Positions 34,446 to 46,160 of a stretch of 64,000 bases of DNA are shown here, one piece after another (positions within the stretch are counted from its first letter, which is position 1; each line of letters begins with the position of its first letter). The stretch spans positions 176,693,170 to 176,757,169 of the forward strand of contig NC_068910.1 of assembly GCF_023091745.1 (NCBI RefSeq). Reading direction: 5' to 3'. Both the position numbers and the translations under genes were made by a program. A model generated the notes under the pieces. It was not told the DNA's origin. It did no database searches and saw only the letters and a list, made by a program, of their open reading frames with translations. This DNA comes from Budorcas taxicolor (Eukaryota > Chordata > Mammalia > Artiodactyla > Bovidae).

Positions 34446-34648
34446 ACTTCCCTGGTGGCTCAGACGGTAAAGTGTCTGCCTACAATGCGGGAGACCCAGG
34501 TTCGATCCCTGGGTCAGGAAGATCTCCTGGAGAAGGAAATGGCAACCCACTCCAGTACTCTTGCCTGGAAAATTCCATGGACGGAGGAGCCTGGTAGGCT
34601 ACAGTCCATGGGGTCACAAAAAGTCAGACACGACTGAACAACTTCGTA
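34446..34648 (+). mobile_element. Bov-tA SINE
   Basis: A well-preserved copy from GACTTCCCTGGTGGCTCAGA to AGTCAGACACGACTGAACAA. Confidence 0.94.
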
Positions 34649-35114
34649 AAGGACAAACACTAAATTTCAAGATGATCCCCAGCCTTATGTAATATTTTAT
34701 TTTTGCCTTAGTATGGCTTGACCTCCATCCCTTGACTTCATAGGATCAAAGAGAAGTGCACTTGCCATGACTTTCCCTTCCACGGGCAGAAAGATTTAAG
34801 CTAAAACCAACTTTTACTTAAAATAAACACCATGGGTATCAATACCTATACTTGCCAATGCTCAACAATTTCTGTGCTCAGATTTGAATCTTCCCAACCT
34901 TTTAAAGTAATCTATAGAATTGCTGGTGGGAGACTTTATATTTTTTTCAACATCCTTTTCTCCACCTTTCTTTTCTTTTCCATCCATTTCCCTCTTTCAC
35001 TCTCTCACTTCTTTTTCTTTCCAAAATTTTCCCCGAGTTTTCTTAATTTATAGAAACTTCCAAAAGTGACAGTTGTATTTTCTGACACAGAAAATATTTT
35101 CTAACCAGTAGAGG

Positions 35115-35118
<4 letters not shown>
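34649..35118. other. Unassigned intronic sequence
   Basis: A pyrimidine-rich stretch at about 34940-35040. No exon or repeat family was recognised. Confidence 0.4.

Positions 35119-35177
<59 letters not shown>
35119..35177. repeat. (TG)n microsatellite
   Basis: About 29 uninterrupted TG units. A likely polymorphic marker. Confidence 0.97.
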
Positions 35178-35179
<2 letters not shown>

Positions 35180-36389
35180 GTAGAGCATGAAAACTCCATC
35201 CATAAGTTTAAGTTTCACCATTCTCCCCCCAGGGAGGAATAGTAACTAGGAATATAAAAGTATCCATAACAGCTTGTGAATCAACAAAGCAGAATAAAGA
35301 GAAACGTACCGCTATTCAGCAATCTTGTCTATCACTGAAGTTATTTCTATTGTATACGTTTCTCTGCCAAGATACAGTTCTGTGAGGTATTTTTTACATT
35401 TGGTATGATTTCTCAGCTACAATTAAAGGATCCAGTTTAAATACATTTTAATGAGTTAAGCCTGGCAACCACTATCAAAAAAAGCCAAAGCCTTCCCCCT
35501 AAACATTAAGTCACGTGTAAGATTTTGGATTCCAAATGTCACATTGCTCATTGGGTGGGTATCACTGAAGAAACCTGCTCAGATCTCTAGGGTACAATCA
35601 CCTAGATTGTAGGTAATCCTACAAATCCTAGGAATCAAAGGATCTGGTTTCTTCAAAAATAAAATCCAAGAAAAAAAAGTGAGAGGGAAAAAAAGAGTGC
35701 CTGAGAGAATCTACAGATTAACAGACTTAATAGGTCTGTCAAGTGTATTGAAAAACAGAGAATTAGAAGTCAACACATAAGTGGGGTTTTTTCAAAACTG
35801 ATAGCATGAGCATATAATAGGGAACTGGTAGAGAGAAAGGGGGGATGGGACTCAGGGAGAGGGCAAACAGTAGTTCAGACAAGTTGAGCACTACCAACTC
35901 TAGCACAGAGACCCTGGACACTACCCAGCCAAGGGACCTGTGTAGCCACTCCCCTGAAGAATAAGAAAACTCCTTGGTTTCTGGGAAGGCCTTTGGATGG
36001 GAAAGTACATGTTGTTATGCTGAGGAGCAAATGGCTGGTATCCTAATCAGGTTGCCCTTAAGCTACCCACATCATGTCCCAGAGTATCTATATGGCTAGT
36101 GCCCTTGAGATCCAGTGGTCTGGGACGGGTAGGCAAAAAGAGCACATATACACTCAGGACGTTAGACTCTAACCTATAACCCCACAGTTTTCCCATCATT
36201 ATTCTGCACAAATCAGTAAATAACAAAAAAACACCTAAGACAGTCCAACAGAAAACATTTAAAACTTATTTTGACAGGTTATTTCTTAGAAGAAATGTAG
36301 ACACTAGAAAGGAAGTTTAGAACCTCTTGCGAAAGGGCATATGTATTATGTCCATATCCAAGGTATTCACATATCTGCTACCACCTTTC
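35178..36389. other. Unassigned intronic sequence
   Basis: No exon or confident repeat was recognised. Confidence 0.4.
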
Positions 36390-37400
36390 TTCTCTTTGTC
36401 AAAATGTTCTTTTTTCACCACACTCTAATTGATATGACTTCTAAAAGCGTCATATTCTTCTGTTCCCTTTGCTGATTTTTGTTTTCCTTCTACTCTAATA
36501 CTTGATGTCCTCTTAATTTCAACATTATACTTCTCCTTTTAAGAACTCAACTATTCCCAAGGCTTCAACCATCACCTCTTGGCTGACAGATCCTAAATCC
36601 ACTCCATCTTTACTTTCTTGCTGTCAATCTTCACTTCGATATTACCCCTGACTTAGACCCAACAGGTCTAAATCCATATTAATCACACACACACACATAC
36701 ACCCCCTCCCCTACCAAAAACAAACTTACCTAACTTCGTTGTTTCTGTGTGAGCTGCCACAGTCTCCCAAGTCCCTTGAGGTTTCATGCTTGGTGTCATG
36801 TTCAAATTACTCATATCCTTCATTTAGCAAGTCAGTGCAATTGAGCCATCCAATTGTTTCATGGCTTTTTTATCCCATTGTAGGTAGCCCCCCTCAGCTC
36901 ACACCTGAGCAGAAGCAGCCCCTACCTGCCTACTCTCCCTAGCTTCTCACTCAGCCCACCTACGCTAGCATTCCCGGAATCACCTTCCAACTTCTGCCTT
37001 ATTGAGTTATCTGTTTAGGAAAATATCCTTTCCATGCCTACTACAAAATCAGGGCTAAACATGAATTTTCAATGCTCTCTGTACCTTTTATTTATCAAGT
37101 CTATAGTTTCACTGCTTCTCTACATGATTTATTCCTGTCCTCTCTCCTAGTTTAGAATTTTCTCTTCTATACTTCCACTTCCACATCCTAGCCCTGCTTT
37201 AAGACCCCTCCCAAATCTCAGTTTCTCTACCTTGCTTATGATCTGCATTGAGAAATTTAAAACTAAATGATACGACGTGTGTCATTTCAATGTGCTGATT
37301 TTCTTTCTCCAACTATAAGGCAAGCTTCATAAAGCTAGAGATACAGTTCTCCATCTCTACCCTACCATATACTCTGGCATTCAAATGAATGAATTCCTTT
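36390..37400 (+). mobile_element. L2 LINE relic
   Basis: Decayed L2 ORF-like pyrimidine-rich sequence (GCTGACAGATCCTAAATCCA) with a small (CA)n at about 36685-36702. Short open frames are remnants. Edges uncertain. Confidence 0.45.
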
Positions 37401-37574
37401 TTAGAATGAATAAATTAACTATCTACTACTTAAATATATTTTTATTTTCTTTGACTATAAATTAGTGATTTATAATAAATAAAAATATACACAAATACAG
37501 ATATATTAGCATTTGATTTTTAAATATTTATACATTAATTATGAAACTATTCAATTTAAAAACCATATTCTTAC

Positions 37575-37610
37575 CTGATTTTATGCACTCTGATGACTTG
37601 CAAATACCAT
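37575..37610 (-). CDS. MME: MME second coding exon, 36 bases (residues 54-65)
   Basis: This micro-exon is flanked by a TTTTTCTAG acceptor and a GTAAGA donor. With the base carried over from the previous exon it encodes DDGICKSSECIK, then Ser65 and the first base of codon 66. It holds Cys57 and Cys62, the first two ectodomain cysteines of neprilysin, just outside the membrane. Human has Asp where this has Glu61 (from memory). The exon lies 702 bp downstream of the anchor exon and is followed by the very large intron. It is too short to be seen as an open frame by itself and was found from splice sites and protein similarity. Confidence 0.96.
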
Positions 37611-38312
37611 CTAGAAAAAGGAGGATATTTGCATAAATATTTGCAATACATGTTTTCTATTTTTTCCCTACCTTTTCTTCTTTTGTAAACTATCAATTAA
37701 ATAACCAATTCCTTAGAGCAAGAACTAAACCCTGAGTATTATATACCACTGACAGAAGTTAGAAGAAAATAAAGAGGAATAAAATAAGCAAATCCTAAAT
37801 TTTTAAATGAAGAGAATGTATTTCCTATATCAGCTCTGTCCCCTAAGTCCTTAGTACAATTAAATTGCAGTATCAGTTGTTTTAGTCTGATAACCATACC
37901 ATTTTTTTTCCCATTTGTGAAAAACTTTTAAGACTCAAATTAGACCTCTTAAATTCTTGTAAAGCTGTTTAGAATTTCAATGACACAATATAGTTGACCA
38001 AATGAAGTTGGTTTTAAAATTGTGAACATTTTCATTAAGTAAAATTATACATTAGAATCTTCATAAAATAAGTATGAGCACACTAACTATATTTGGCAAT
38101 TAATAACTTAGTTCAAGCATAAAAAAACATTGTACTTTAGTCAAGTTAATTGCTTTGGCATATTGATATTACATTTTATAAATGAATCTTTATATCACAC
38201 AGTCTTTAAGTGTCTCTCTCCTTAACCTGTTGTTTAATAGATGAGGCAAGTCTAAGATAAAGACTTCACTCTCTTCTGCATGTTTGTGGGCATGAGTGTG
38301 GGGATAACTCAC

Positions 38313-38482
38313 CATCATAGGTTGCATAGAGAGCTATCATTGTCACTGCAATGATGGTGAGCAGCAGGACGAGGACGGAGAGACTGATCTCCAATGGGGT
38401 CCATCTCTGTTTCTTCTTTGGCTTTGGTGTGTTGATATCAGTTATATCCATCTGACTTTCTGATCTGCCCATTACCTAAAAT
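38313..38482 (-). CDS. MME: MME first coding exon: cytosolic tail and signal anchor (residues 1-53)
   Basis: The exon starts at 38482 after a T-rich tract ending in CAG, has 10 bases of 5' UTR, then ATG at 38472-38470. The start is supported by G at -3, G at +4, and an in-frame TAG two codons upstream inside the exon. It encodes a tail beginning MGRSESQMDITDINTP, a basic stop-transfer-like run (PKPKKKQRW), then a hydrophobic signal anchor at about residues 28-51, rich in Leu, Val and Ile. Gly2 is the expected N-myristoylation site. The human protein, from memory, has Lys where this has Arg3; otherwise the segment is nearly identical. The donor is GTGAGT at 38312-38307, and the exon ends on the first base of codon 54. 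An open frame continues past the donor into the intron, but that extension is not coding. A Bov-A2 SINE lies only about 115 bp upstream of the acceptor. Confidence 0.97.
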
Positions 38483-38597
38483 CTGCAAAAACACTTTTTT
38501 TTTAATTTTTAAAAACTAGACATAACAAATAAATAGATAAAATGAAGAGATCTATACACAATTTTCTAAACGCCTAATGTGGCTGAATAAAAGTAAA

Positions 38598-38880
38598 AGG
38601 CTGCTGCTGCTGCTGCTAAGTCGCTTCAGTCGTGTCCGACTCTGTGCGACCCCAGAGACGGCAGCCCACCAGGCTCCCCTGTCCCTGGGATTCTCCAGGC
38701 AAGAACACTGGAGTGGGTCGCCATTTCCTTCTCCAATGCATGAAGGTGAAGAGTGAACGTGAAGTTGTTCAGTCGTGTCTGACTCTTAGCGACCCCATGG
38801 ACTGCAGCCCATGAGGTTCCTCCGTCCATGGGATTGTCCCGGCAAGAGTACTGGAGTGGGTTGCCATTGCCTTCTTCAGT
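38598..38880 (-). mobile_element. Bov-A2 SINE close to the MME ATG exon
   Basis: The (GCT)n end and CTAAGTCGCTTCAGTCGTGT start are at the left edge, with two monomers, ending GGGTTGCCATTGCCTTCTTC. It lies about 115 bp upstream of the ATG exon's acceptor, in the gene's own orientation, inside the interval where branch-site control elements would lie. Confidence 0.94.
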
Positions 38881-39564
38881 AAAAGGCTAACTTAGTATAA
38901 ATTAGAAATAGAAATTTTTTTTCTGAAAGTCAAAATTTTGATTCTGAAAGCAAAGAGTATATAGTCATATAAATTAGACAGATCCTGGCCATAATCTTTT
39001 GAGTTTTTTGAGATATCACTAAAGATCCAAGCAAAATTAGACAAGGAAACTTGCTTAAATACTCACATAGAATTTTTTCAGCAGTTCATAAGCAAGTAAC
39101 TTTTGTACCATTAAGGAAATTTTTAAACTCACCCTTCTGAATTTTGGACAACATCAGAGGTGAATTTTATATCTTGTTCCACTGTCTTCCTTTACAAGCT
39201 TGGAAATCAATGTCTAATGCTTTGTGGTTTTGACTACATAATACTTTGAAATATGAATACAGATAAAAACAAAAATGAACAAACATATGTGGTAGTTTTT
39301 TTCCATCTTAAAAAAATCTTTTATTTTTACAGTTCCAAATTACAACTGCTAACATGAGTATCTATTAACTGGTTAGACTGTCTTGGAAATGGTCACTCAC
39401 TAGGCCAAAAGTCATGGTTTACAACCTGGGATGAGAGATATTAACCACAATCACAGCTTCCTTGTGCAACTAAAGAAGGAAAAAATATGATTTAAAAAAA
39501 ATTTCAACCTTGCAGGTCAAGAGAACAAGATACTTATTTAACTTGTTTTTAAATTACTAATATT

Positions 39565-39760
39565 AATACTTCTACTAATAATAGCTGACATTTATTGAGT
39601 ACTTCCCCTGTGTCATTCATAGTTCTAAGTGCTTTGCATGTGCTAATTCTCTGAATCTTTGAGGTGGATTTTAATATTCCAATTCTATACCTTAGGAAAG
39701 TGGGGCAAAGAAAAGCAGGGTAACTTGCCCAGAGCTACACAACTAAGCATACATTTACAA
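39565..39760 (-). mobile_element. MIR SINE relic
   Basis: ATAGCTGACATTTATTGAGT, GTTCTAAGTGCTTTGCATGT and TAACTTGCCCAGAGCTACAC match the reverse complement of MIR. Confidence 0.78.
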
Positions 39761-41884
39761 TGAATACATTTCAAAGAACACAATTACAAAGAATACATTT
39801 TGAAATAAAATTGAATCACCATAGAAAGATAGCTACTTTAAACCTTATTGCAGAAGTCTAGGGGGTAAAATTAAGGGGATATAAGCCTAAATATTAAATT
39901 TCATTATGTTTCTTTTATAGGCCTAGTGACTCTTTATCAGCCATTCACCAAAGCTTAGAACAGACAACTTCAATTTTCCTGGCTGATTGCAGAAAAAAGG
40001 ATCATAAACTAACAGATTAACTGTTTATAGCCTGATGCAAATCAAGCATATAATTTAGTTCCCAGATGAAGTGACTGCTCAGAGATGCTCTTGCTGTTAG
40101 AAATCTTTGTAATCTTTTGAGAGTGTGTTTTGTGGAAACTGAGGCACAGGATAAAGTACATAAGGATTTTGTGTTTAAAGGATGGCCTGGATGATCCAGC
40201 AGATAACTAGGAATTTAATATGTCTAGTAAGTTATTACTAAGTGAACCACAAATGGACTTTAAATTTCTGGATACATAGTTTTAAGTATGCTGTCCCCTT
40301 GATTACATGAGGCTATAACCAAGGACACTATTAAATAAAAATATTTTATTAGACCATGAAAACTGTGTCTACTCAATAAAAATGGAATGTAATGTACCTG
40401 AATGTTAAAATGTCTTAATGGTTATGTAACTCATGTTGGCTTCATCTCACAGCCTCTTTCTTGGGTTATGATATGGAATTGCATTGATAGTATTCTTTGG
40501 AGTTTTAACAGGGGAGGTAGGTGGGGAAAGAAAATAGGAAACAAAGTGAACACTTGTATGCTGTACAGAAAGGTAAACAATAAAAAGAATAATTTTCCCA
40601 CTTCTCCCAAATGAATTCAAGACTGACTTCAAAAACATCTTAATATTAATCACATTTACTTGCATATTTCCCTTTCCTTAGTATTTCTCTCCCTTCTCTA
40701 ATAATAGACCAGAAGACAATCTAGCGAAACATTCTCTGATATATTATGACCCACTTCTCTTTTTAGTTCATTCTTGGAAACGTCAGTTTCTCTAGCAAAA
40801 CTTAGGACCAGGAACCAGGGCAGCCATGGGGTTAAATTAGAGGTGCTCTTTGGCGCCACCAGGCTTCCACTATACAGGAAAACTAGTAGGCATGTGTATC
40901 TTTCTGTCTTCTGGGGTACTTTTCCCAGGTATGTCCTCCTTACCGGTGAGATTGGGTTACTGAAGCAGTTGAGCTCTTAATGGCTCTGCACCTAAGGCAG
41001 CAGAAATTGTTACAGGGGTAAATGAATGCAGTGACTGAGGCTGTTTAGTCCTTCTACCTGCATCAAAAGAATATCACTTTTTAACTACATGCTGACTCTC
41101 CATCTGCCCCTCTTGTAAATGCCCAGTAAATTTGCAATCTTTGCTCCTAAGACACATTTTTCAACAGCACTTAGCAAAGCAAAAACGAGGCGGGCATGTT
41201 TAACCACCCAATTAACTTTGTCATTCATTTCCAGTCGATTCCAATGGAGTCACTATTTTCTTATATGAAAATAAGTGTCAATATCTTGAATTTCAGGAAG
41301 AAACTTACCACCCTCTCTTAGATACTTAGATGCCCAATGCAACCACACCTAATCCGTTTTAGAGAGGGGTAAAGGAGGCAATTATACAAAAGAATATAAA
41401 AATTATACAGCTGATACTTGTAGTCCCATATGAAGCAGGATATGCCAAAACATACCTACATCCTTAAAGTATTTCACCTCAATTGGAGATGTTGGCAACT
41501 TCAAGCAAAAAAGTAGATACTTCTACAAGAAGAGAAATAGAACATCTAACCTAACAAACTGCAGACTTCAGACAACATCTCCAAAAGAAAAAAATGATGA
41601 TTTTGCCTAGGTAGAAACTGAGTTTCAAAGCAATATAAAGTAGCAATTTTTATACCAGTTGAGCATACATTACTTTTATCACATCATCAAATCAAAGAAT
41701 CCAGAGGGTAACTGTTTTGTTAAAAAGAAGTCTATAAATCCAAGTAATGTTCATCTTCACAGTACATTAACATTTCTACTAGTCCCTGAGGTTAATCTAT
41801 GCAATTACAGTTTGTATTATGGAAACTGAGGGATAGAAAGCAAGAGAAACAGGCTCCACCTATAGGGAAGCATAATCTGCAAAA

Positions 41885-41957
41885 ATACTGACCCACTATG
41901 CTATACACCAGAAACTGACACATATTATAAATCAACTATACTTATATTCAAAAAAGA
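41885..41957 (+). mobile_element. Short L1 3' end
   Basis: CTATGCTATACACCAGAAAC and TATAAATCAACTATACTTAT resemble the final bases of bovine-type L1. Confidence 0.6.
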
Positions 41958-43129
41958 TGGTAACAGGTCTCATATTTAGACGGCAGCACATATACTAGAC
42001 GGTAGCTGCAGATCTGAGGAGGCACATATGCTAGAAAAATCACCTCCTTGTTTGCCCAGACATTAACTTGAAGGTGTTTCCAGGATCTATTAATAATATA
42101 CGGAGTTCTGAACACCAAGTCCCAACCACATTACTCCCATATGCACTGTAGCAACTATACAACAAAAGACAGCATGGAGCGCAAGAAACTGTGGGACAAT
42201 ATTTCTCTAAGTGCTGAAACCCATCAATAATGCAAGGTAGATGCCTTCATAGCCGATTTGTGGATTAGCAACTTCCAAATGCTGACACTGCAAATCAAGG
42301 TACTACTTTTCAGTTTAATAAAATTATTATTTTCATCGTATATTGGGGAGGAGTAGGCTTGACCAAGTGGCCAGAGAGAACAGTTGGTTGCAATTACCCT
42401 TTTGTTCGAATAATACAAACTGGTTGAGACCGATTAAGAAAACTTTCATCTGCTAAAGAACTACCCACCCACTCCCACCAACCACCCCTCGAGAGATTTA
42501 AGCACTCTATCAGCATAAATTATGTAAGAGGAAACTAAGGTTCAAAGCAAGATGAAGAGGTGGGATAATAAAAAGATCTTCAGGTTAGGGAAAGTAAAAA
42601 TAGAAAAGTGAGCTACAAAAAGGAAGAAAATCTGACAGAAACCAAAATGAAAACAAACCTTACTTTAAATATACAAAAACACTGTGTCTGTCCAGCGGAA
42701 TGACAAATGCCCAGTCCCCAAATCAGCCCCGCTGCAATCTGGTACCGCTGAACTCAGTAACCAGACCTAACTCTCCGAGGAACAGGCTGCAAGAAAGCTA
42801 TGGAAATGAACCTGAAGAGTCGACCTCACATCACTTGCAGAGCCTTCCACCAGGTTACCCTCTCTGCCCTGGTCCCTCACTCTTTTAAGTCTCAGTTTCG
42901 GCTTTTCCCAGGGCACGCCTCCCTCGCCCGCGGGGTCGCGGGCGCTCTGATCGCGCCGGACCTGAGTCGTCGACCCGGTTCCGTGCACCTCCCGGGCAGC
43001 CGCGCCCCGCGGCCAGCTCTGCCCTCGAGCTCCCGTCCCAACAGCTCCCACCGCCCCAGGGGAGATCTCACGCCCTTTGGACCCATCTCCCTCAGCTCCC
43101 AGGTGCCAGCTCGCTCTCCCGGGACTCAC

Positions 43130-43178
43130 CCGTGGGATTCGGGGGAAGTTGGTGGCTGCTGAGCAGACACATCCCCGA
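43130..43178 (-). other. MME: Candidate MME untranslated first exon A
   Basis: On the minus strand a consensus donor, GTGAGT, begins at 43129, just after CCCACGG. An inverted CCAAT box lies about 50 bp upstream. The first usable acceptor for an MME transcript is the one at 38483, giving a 5' intron of about 4.65 kb. The 5' end of this exon cannot be fixed from sequence and is set arbitrarily at the CCAAT box. This is an inference from a splice motif in a CpG island. Confidence 0.4.
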
Positions 43179-43398
43179 CCAATGAGCGCACGGGGCCGGC
43201 GGCCGGCGGGGCGTCCCGCAGAGCGCGGGTGGGTAGGTGCGTCTGCCCGGGCGCGCCCGGAGCAGCGCGGGCTCCCGGCAGCGGGCGGCAGCGCAGAGCC
43301 CAGGCCGGACTCCAGGGAGGTTCCGGGCCCGCCTCGGCCGGGGCCGGGGGGCGACGGGGAACCAGGGCATCTCTTGACCCGCATCCGGAGAGACTCAC

Positions 43399-43445
43399 CG
43401 TGGCCTCTCAGCAGATCCCGCGCTGGGAGTTGGGCGGCTGCTCCC
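43399..43445 (-). other. MME: Candidate MME untranslated first exon B
   Basis: A second consensus donor (CCACG followed by GTGAGT, at 43398) lies 269 bp upstream of candidate A in the same CpG island and orientation. Because MME is known to use alternative 5' untranslated exons, this may be an alternative first exon. Its upstream limit is a guess. Confidence 0.35.
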
Positions 43446-43834
43446 GCCTGCGCTGGGTCCAGCTTCGCCACTCGCACATCTCCGCGCCCCGCGCGTCTGG
43501 GCGCTCTCACCCCCCACCCCCCACCGCCCACCCCGCCTCACTACTGCAGGACCAGCGAGAGGAGCAGTTCCCTGAGTGACCTGAAGGTTTCCTCTAAGTC
43601 TCCCAAATCCTGCCACATCCCGTGATGGGGCCAGGGCTGCGGGCTAGGGGTATGAGAAAGTCGTCCCTACCCGTCCCCCACCTCACCCTTCTCAAAAGGT
43701 CTTTGCCAAACATTCTTGGAATTGCTTAGCTTCTGGGCTTTCAAGAAAACAATACATTGCCTCTTCGAGATTCTGTTGTGCTGATAAAGGTTCTATTTCT
43801 CTTCCTAATGGACCTGAGACAAAAACAATTCTCA

Positions 43835-44045
43835 CACTCTTTCCCTTTTTCTCGCTCCCATCAGAAAAGCTTCTTTCCTTTCTCATTTTTAATTTATTTT
43901 CTTTCTCTCCTTCACTTATGTGTTTTCTTACTTTCTTTTCTTGCAATCCCTCGCTCCCTTTATTTCTTCTCTCCTTCTGTTCCTTTTCCTCTCTTCCTCT
44001 TTGCTTACCCTCTCGTCTCTTTCTTCCCTTCCTTTCTTTATCTTG
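43835..44045. repeat. Polypyrimidine / polypurine tract
   Basis: The plus strand is mainly C and T for about 200 bases just upstream of the CpG island. It gives a Lys/Glu/Arg-rich minus-strand open frame (44090-43692) that is low-complexity and not supported as a gene. Confidence 0.7.
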
Positions 44046-45984
44046 GCGATGTCCAGAGCTACAATCTGTAGTGAAACTCTCCACTTCCATCTTCTGACTC
44101 TAGGGAATCTTGTAATGGGCATACCTGGGGGGCTGGAATGGGGAATGAGAAAAAGAAACTCAAGTGTGTCTGCTCTACCTATTAAAATTAGCTATAATGT
44201 GTCTGTTGGACCCTCATCATTTTAATGCAGTCAAGCAATATACCATTTTCATGTAAGACGTGGTTCTTTTTCAGGGGCACAAAAAACACTTTAGAAAAAC
44301 TAAACCTCTTCTAATTTCTTTCTTTTTTCTTTTTGCTTCAGTAATTTTTGGTTCAGTCAATCAGTGCCAAGTACATAGGTAGCTTTAACATCGATCTCTT
44401 TTTCCTTATATGTTTGTCAACATATATACACACATATACACGCATGACACATCTTGGGGTATTCGTACTGGAATTCAGGCTGCGTTTTCCTGAATTTGCC
44501 ATTACTGTTTTTAACATCACAATGACTCAGTGCTTGAGAGAAGTCCCTTGGCATTAACAAATTTTGAATCTTTCTCATAACAAAGAAAGCTGAAAAGCTA
44601 AGAGAAAAAGTGATACTTGCTAATAAAAGGGCAAATGGGATACAATGGAGAGACATTAAGAAAAAGAACAATCATTATATAATTAGATTATATAGCAAAA
44701 TCAAAAGTACTCTCCTCAAACCTCTGTTCTCTACTCTTTCTTGATGCATGGTGCAGACACTACTTAATCCTCACAATATTATAATATGAATGTAATTATC
44801 CCAAAGCATAAGGAGCTCAGCTCAGGAATTTGAACCCAGTTCATTTTGACTCAAATAAGAGTTACTCTTATTCTCACTTTACAGAAAAGAGTGAAGCATA
44901 GAAAGGTGATTTACTCAATCTGTGAGAAATCTAGATTTTTCTAACACTCTAGTACTTAATTTTTATTACTTTTCAGCTAAATCATCAGAATGTTCTTTCA
45001 ACCTTATATAATTAACAATAAATTAAAATGAGCTAGAAAAGTCTTTTTTTTTTTTTAATGTAGTCAGTCCTCAGTTTCTTCATAAGGAGCCATGTATGTT
45101 AAAAGTTTACTACATTTCTTCTGATTAATATGTGATGAAAGTTGGTGGTGGAGGGGGAATACCCTTGGCCAGAATAATCACCAAGTTTGCATATCAACAG
45201 GAAATATAACTAAAACTCAGTCCTGGTCCTAACATTTTTATTTGAATTTTTCAAGCTAGGTTCTGTTTTCAAATTTGCACAAAATTTTTAAAAAGAAAAT
45301 TTTCCTTTGGAAGGTAATATTTATCCTTGCAGTTCAGGAATATCTTATTTCTGGTAGAAACAAAGATGGCCTGACTTGTTTATAGTGCCTCTAAACTTAG
45401 AGTTGAAACATTAAAAAAAAGGTAATTCATTTAAATTTTCTTTAAAATTAAGATTTGTTAATGAAAACTTTTCAGACTATTCTTAACAGAGCACATGTCA
45501 TAGATTTAGGTCTATTCAATTGCAATTTAAAAAAAAAACTGCAGGAATCCAATTCAAAGATTCACTTTTGATAAGGTTGTTTCATAGAGAAAAAGACTGG
45601 ATATAGAGTATACAGTTAACAAAAAAAGTGTCAAGTTATTTTTAGAATGAGACTTCTGGCTGTTGGTCAAGTGTGTGTTTCCTACAAGAAATCTTAATCT
45701 CATTAAAGTTCCCCCCAAATTTAAGGGTTATATCAAAAATGCCAAATCTCTTCCTAGAAAGAGGTTAAACTGGGAAGATTTCTTTTATAATAGGTCTAAT
45801 AAAGAGTCACTAGATAAGGAAACTCAGAAAACTGAGGTTTGTAGAGGTTTTCCAAAGTCAGGTAGTTTGGTGAGTTACAGAGATGGAGGAGAACATTTTA
45901 GGGAACTGTTGGCCAGGCATGAGTTGCTGCACAACAGAAGGTCAATAAGGAACACTATGCTGCTGCTAAAAACTAACAGAGAAT
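44046..45984. other. Unassigned 5' flank of MME
   Basis: No gene was recognised. A weak MIR-like part may lie at about 44755-44900 (TTAATCCTCACAATATTATA). Part of the open frame at 45663-46145 reads into a SINE. Confidence 0.4.
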
Positions 45985-46160
45985 TTGAAAGTGAAGTTGT
46001 TCAGTCATGTCCGACTCTTTGCGACCCCATGGACTGTAGCCTACCAGGTAAGAGTACTGGAGTGGGTTGCCATTTCCTTCACCAGGGGATCTTCCCAACC
46101 CAGGGATCAAACCCAGGTCTCCCACATTGGAGGCAGATGCTTTAACCTCTGAGCCACCAG
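45985..46160 (-). mobile_element. Bov-tA SINE inside an LTR-like element
   Basis: It runs from GTGAAGTTGTTCAGTCATGT to GAGCCACCAG. AGAGAATTT just before and GGAGAATTT just after suggest a target duplication. Confidence 0.9.

Larger units (their letters stand above)
5317..37574 (-). other. MME: Giant second coding intron of MME (about 32.3 kb)
   Basis: This interval lies between the donor of the 36-base exon and the acceptor of the exon at 5316-5155. No sequence resembling a neprilysin exon was found in it, and the exons on either side join in phase (residue 65 to residue 66). It is filled with SINEs, BovB, L1, L2, MIR and DNA-transposon relics, listed separately. Any transcript of MME must cross it, so its inverted repeats would be present in nuclear pre-mRNA. 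Confidence 0.9.
38483..43129 (-). other. MME: 5' intron of MME between CpG island and ATG exon
   Basis: The extent assumes candidate first exon A. It contains a Bov-A2 near the acceptor, a MIR and a short L1 3' end. The rest, including 39761-41884 and 41958-42889, shows no exon or confident repeat. Confidence 0.5.
1..43178 (-). other. MME: MME (neprilysin) locus, 5' part of gene
   Basis: Gene-level entry. Neprilysin is a type II membrane zinc metallopeptidase of the M13 family that cleaves small peptides (enkephalins, natriuretic peptides, substance P, amyloid-beta) at the outer cell surface. Seven coding exons on the minus strand join in frame to give residues 1-240 of about 750: cytosolic tail, signal anchor and the start of the ectodomain. 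The HExxH zinc site and the later exons lie beyond the left edge. Coding introns, in gene order, are about 702, 32258, 1215, 86, 119 and 2146 bp. All inspected borders are GT/AG and the phases fit. The exon sizes 36, 162, 81, 96, 119 and 66 are consistent with the mammalian gene as I recall it. There is no stop or frameshift in the joined frame, so this is an intact gene and not a processed copy. The right-hand limit is a guess at the transcription start. Confidence 0.95.
42890..43560 (-). promoter_or_regulatory. MME: CpG island, probable MME promoter region
   Basis: This is the only strongly GC- and CpG-rich stretch in an otherwise AT-rich, CpG-poor window. It lies about 4.4-5 kb upstream of the ATG exon. 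It contains several GGGCGG/CCGCCC-like runs and a CCAAT at 43179-43183 (ATTGG on the gene strand). No TATA box was seen at a suitable place, as expected for a housekeeping-like CpG promoter. Human MME is known to have alternative 5' untranslated exons and TATA-less promoters. Long open frames across it on both strands (for example 42767-43531 minus, 254 codons) follow from its low stop density and are not considered coding. Confidence 0.8.

Noticed and set aside
38266..38312. Continuation of the neprilysin frame past residue 53
   Set aside because: It reads through a consensus GTGAGT donor into intron; the true continuation is the 36-base exon at 37610-37575.
42767..43531. A 254-codon minus-strand open frame, and several others on both strands, in the GC-rich island
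   Set aside because: Stops are rare in any frame at this GC content. The translation is Arg/Pro/Gly/Ala-rich with no domain, and the region fits a CpG-island promoter for MME.
43692..44090. A 132-codon minus-strand frame rich in Lys, Glu and Arg
   Set aside because: It is a translation of a polypurine tract, low in complexity, with no splice or family support.
45663..46145. A 160-codon plus-strand open frame
   Set aside because: Its second half is translated Bov-tA sequence and the first half has no domain; it is a chance frame across repeat junctions.
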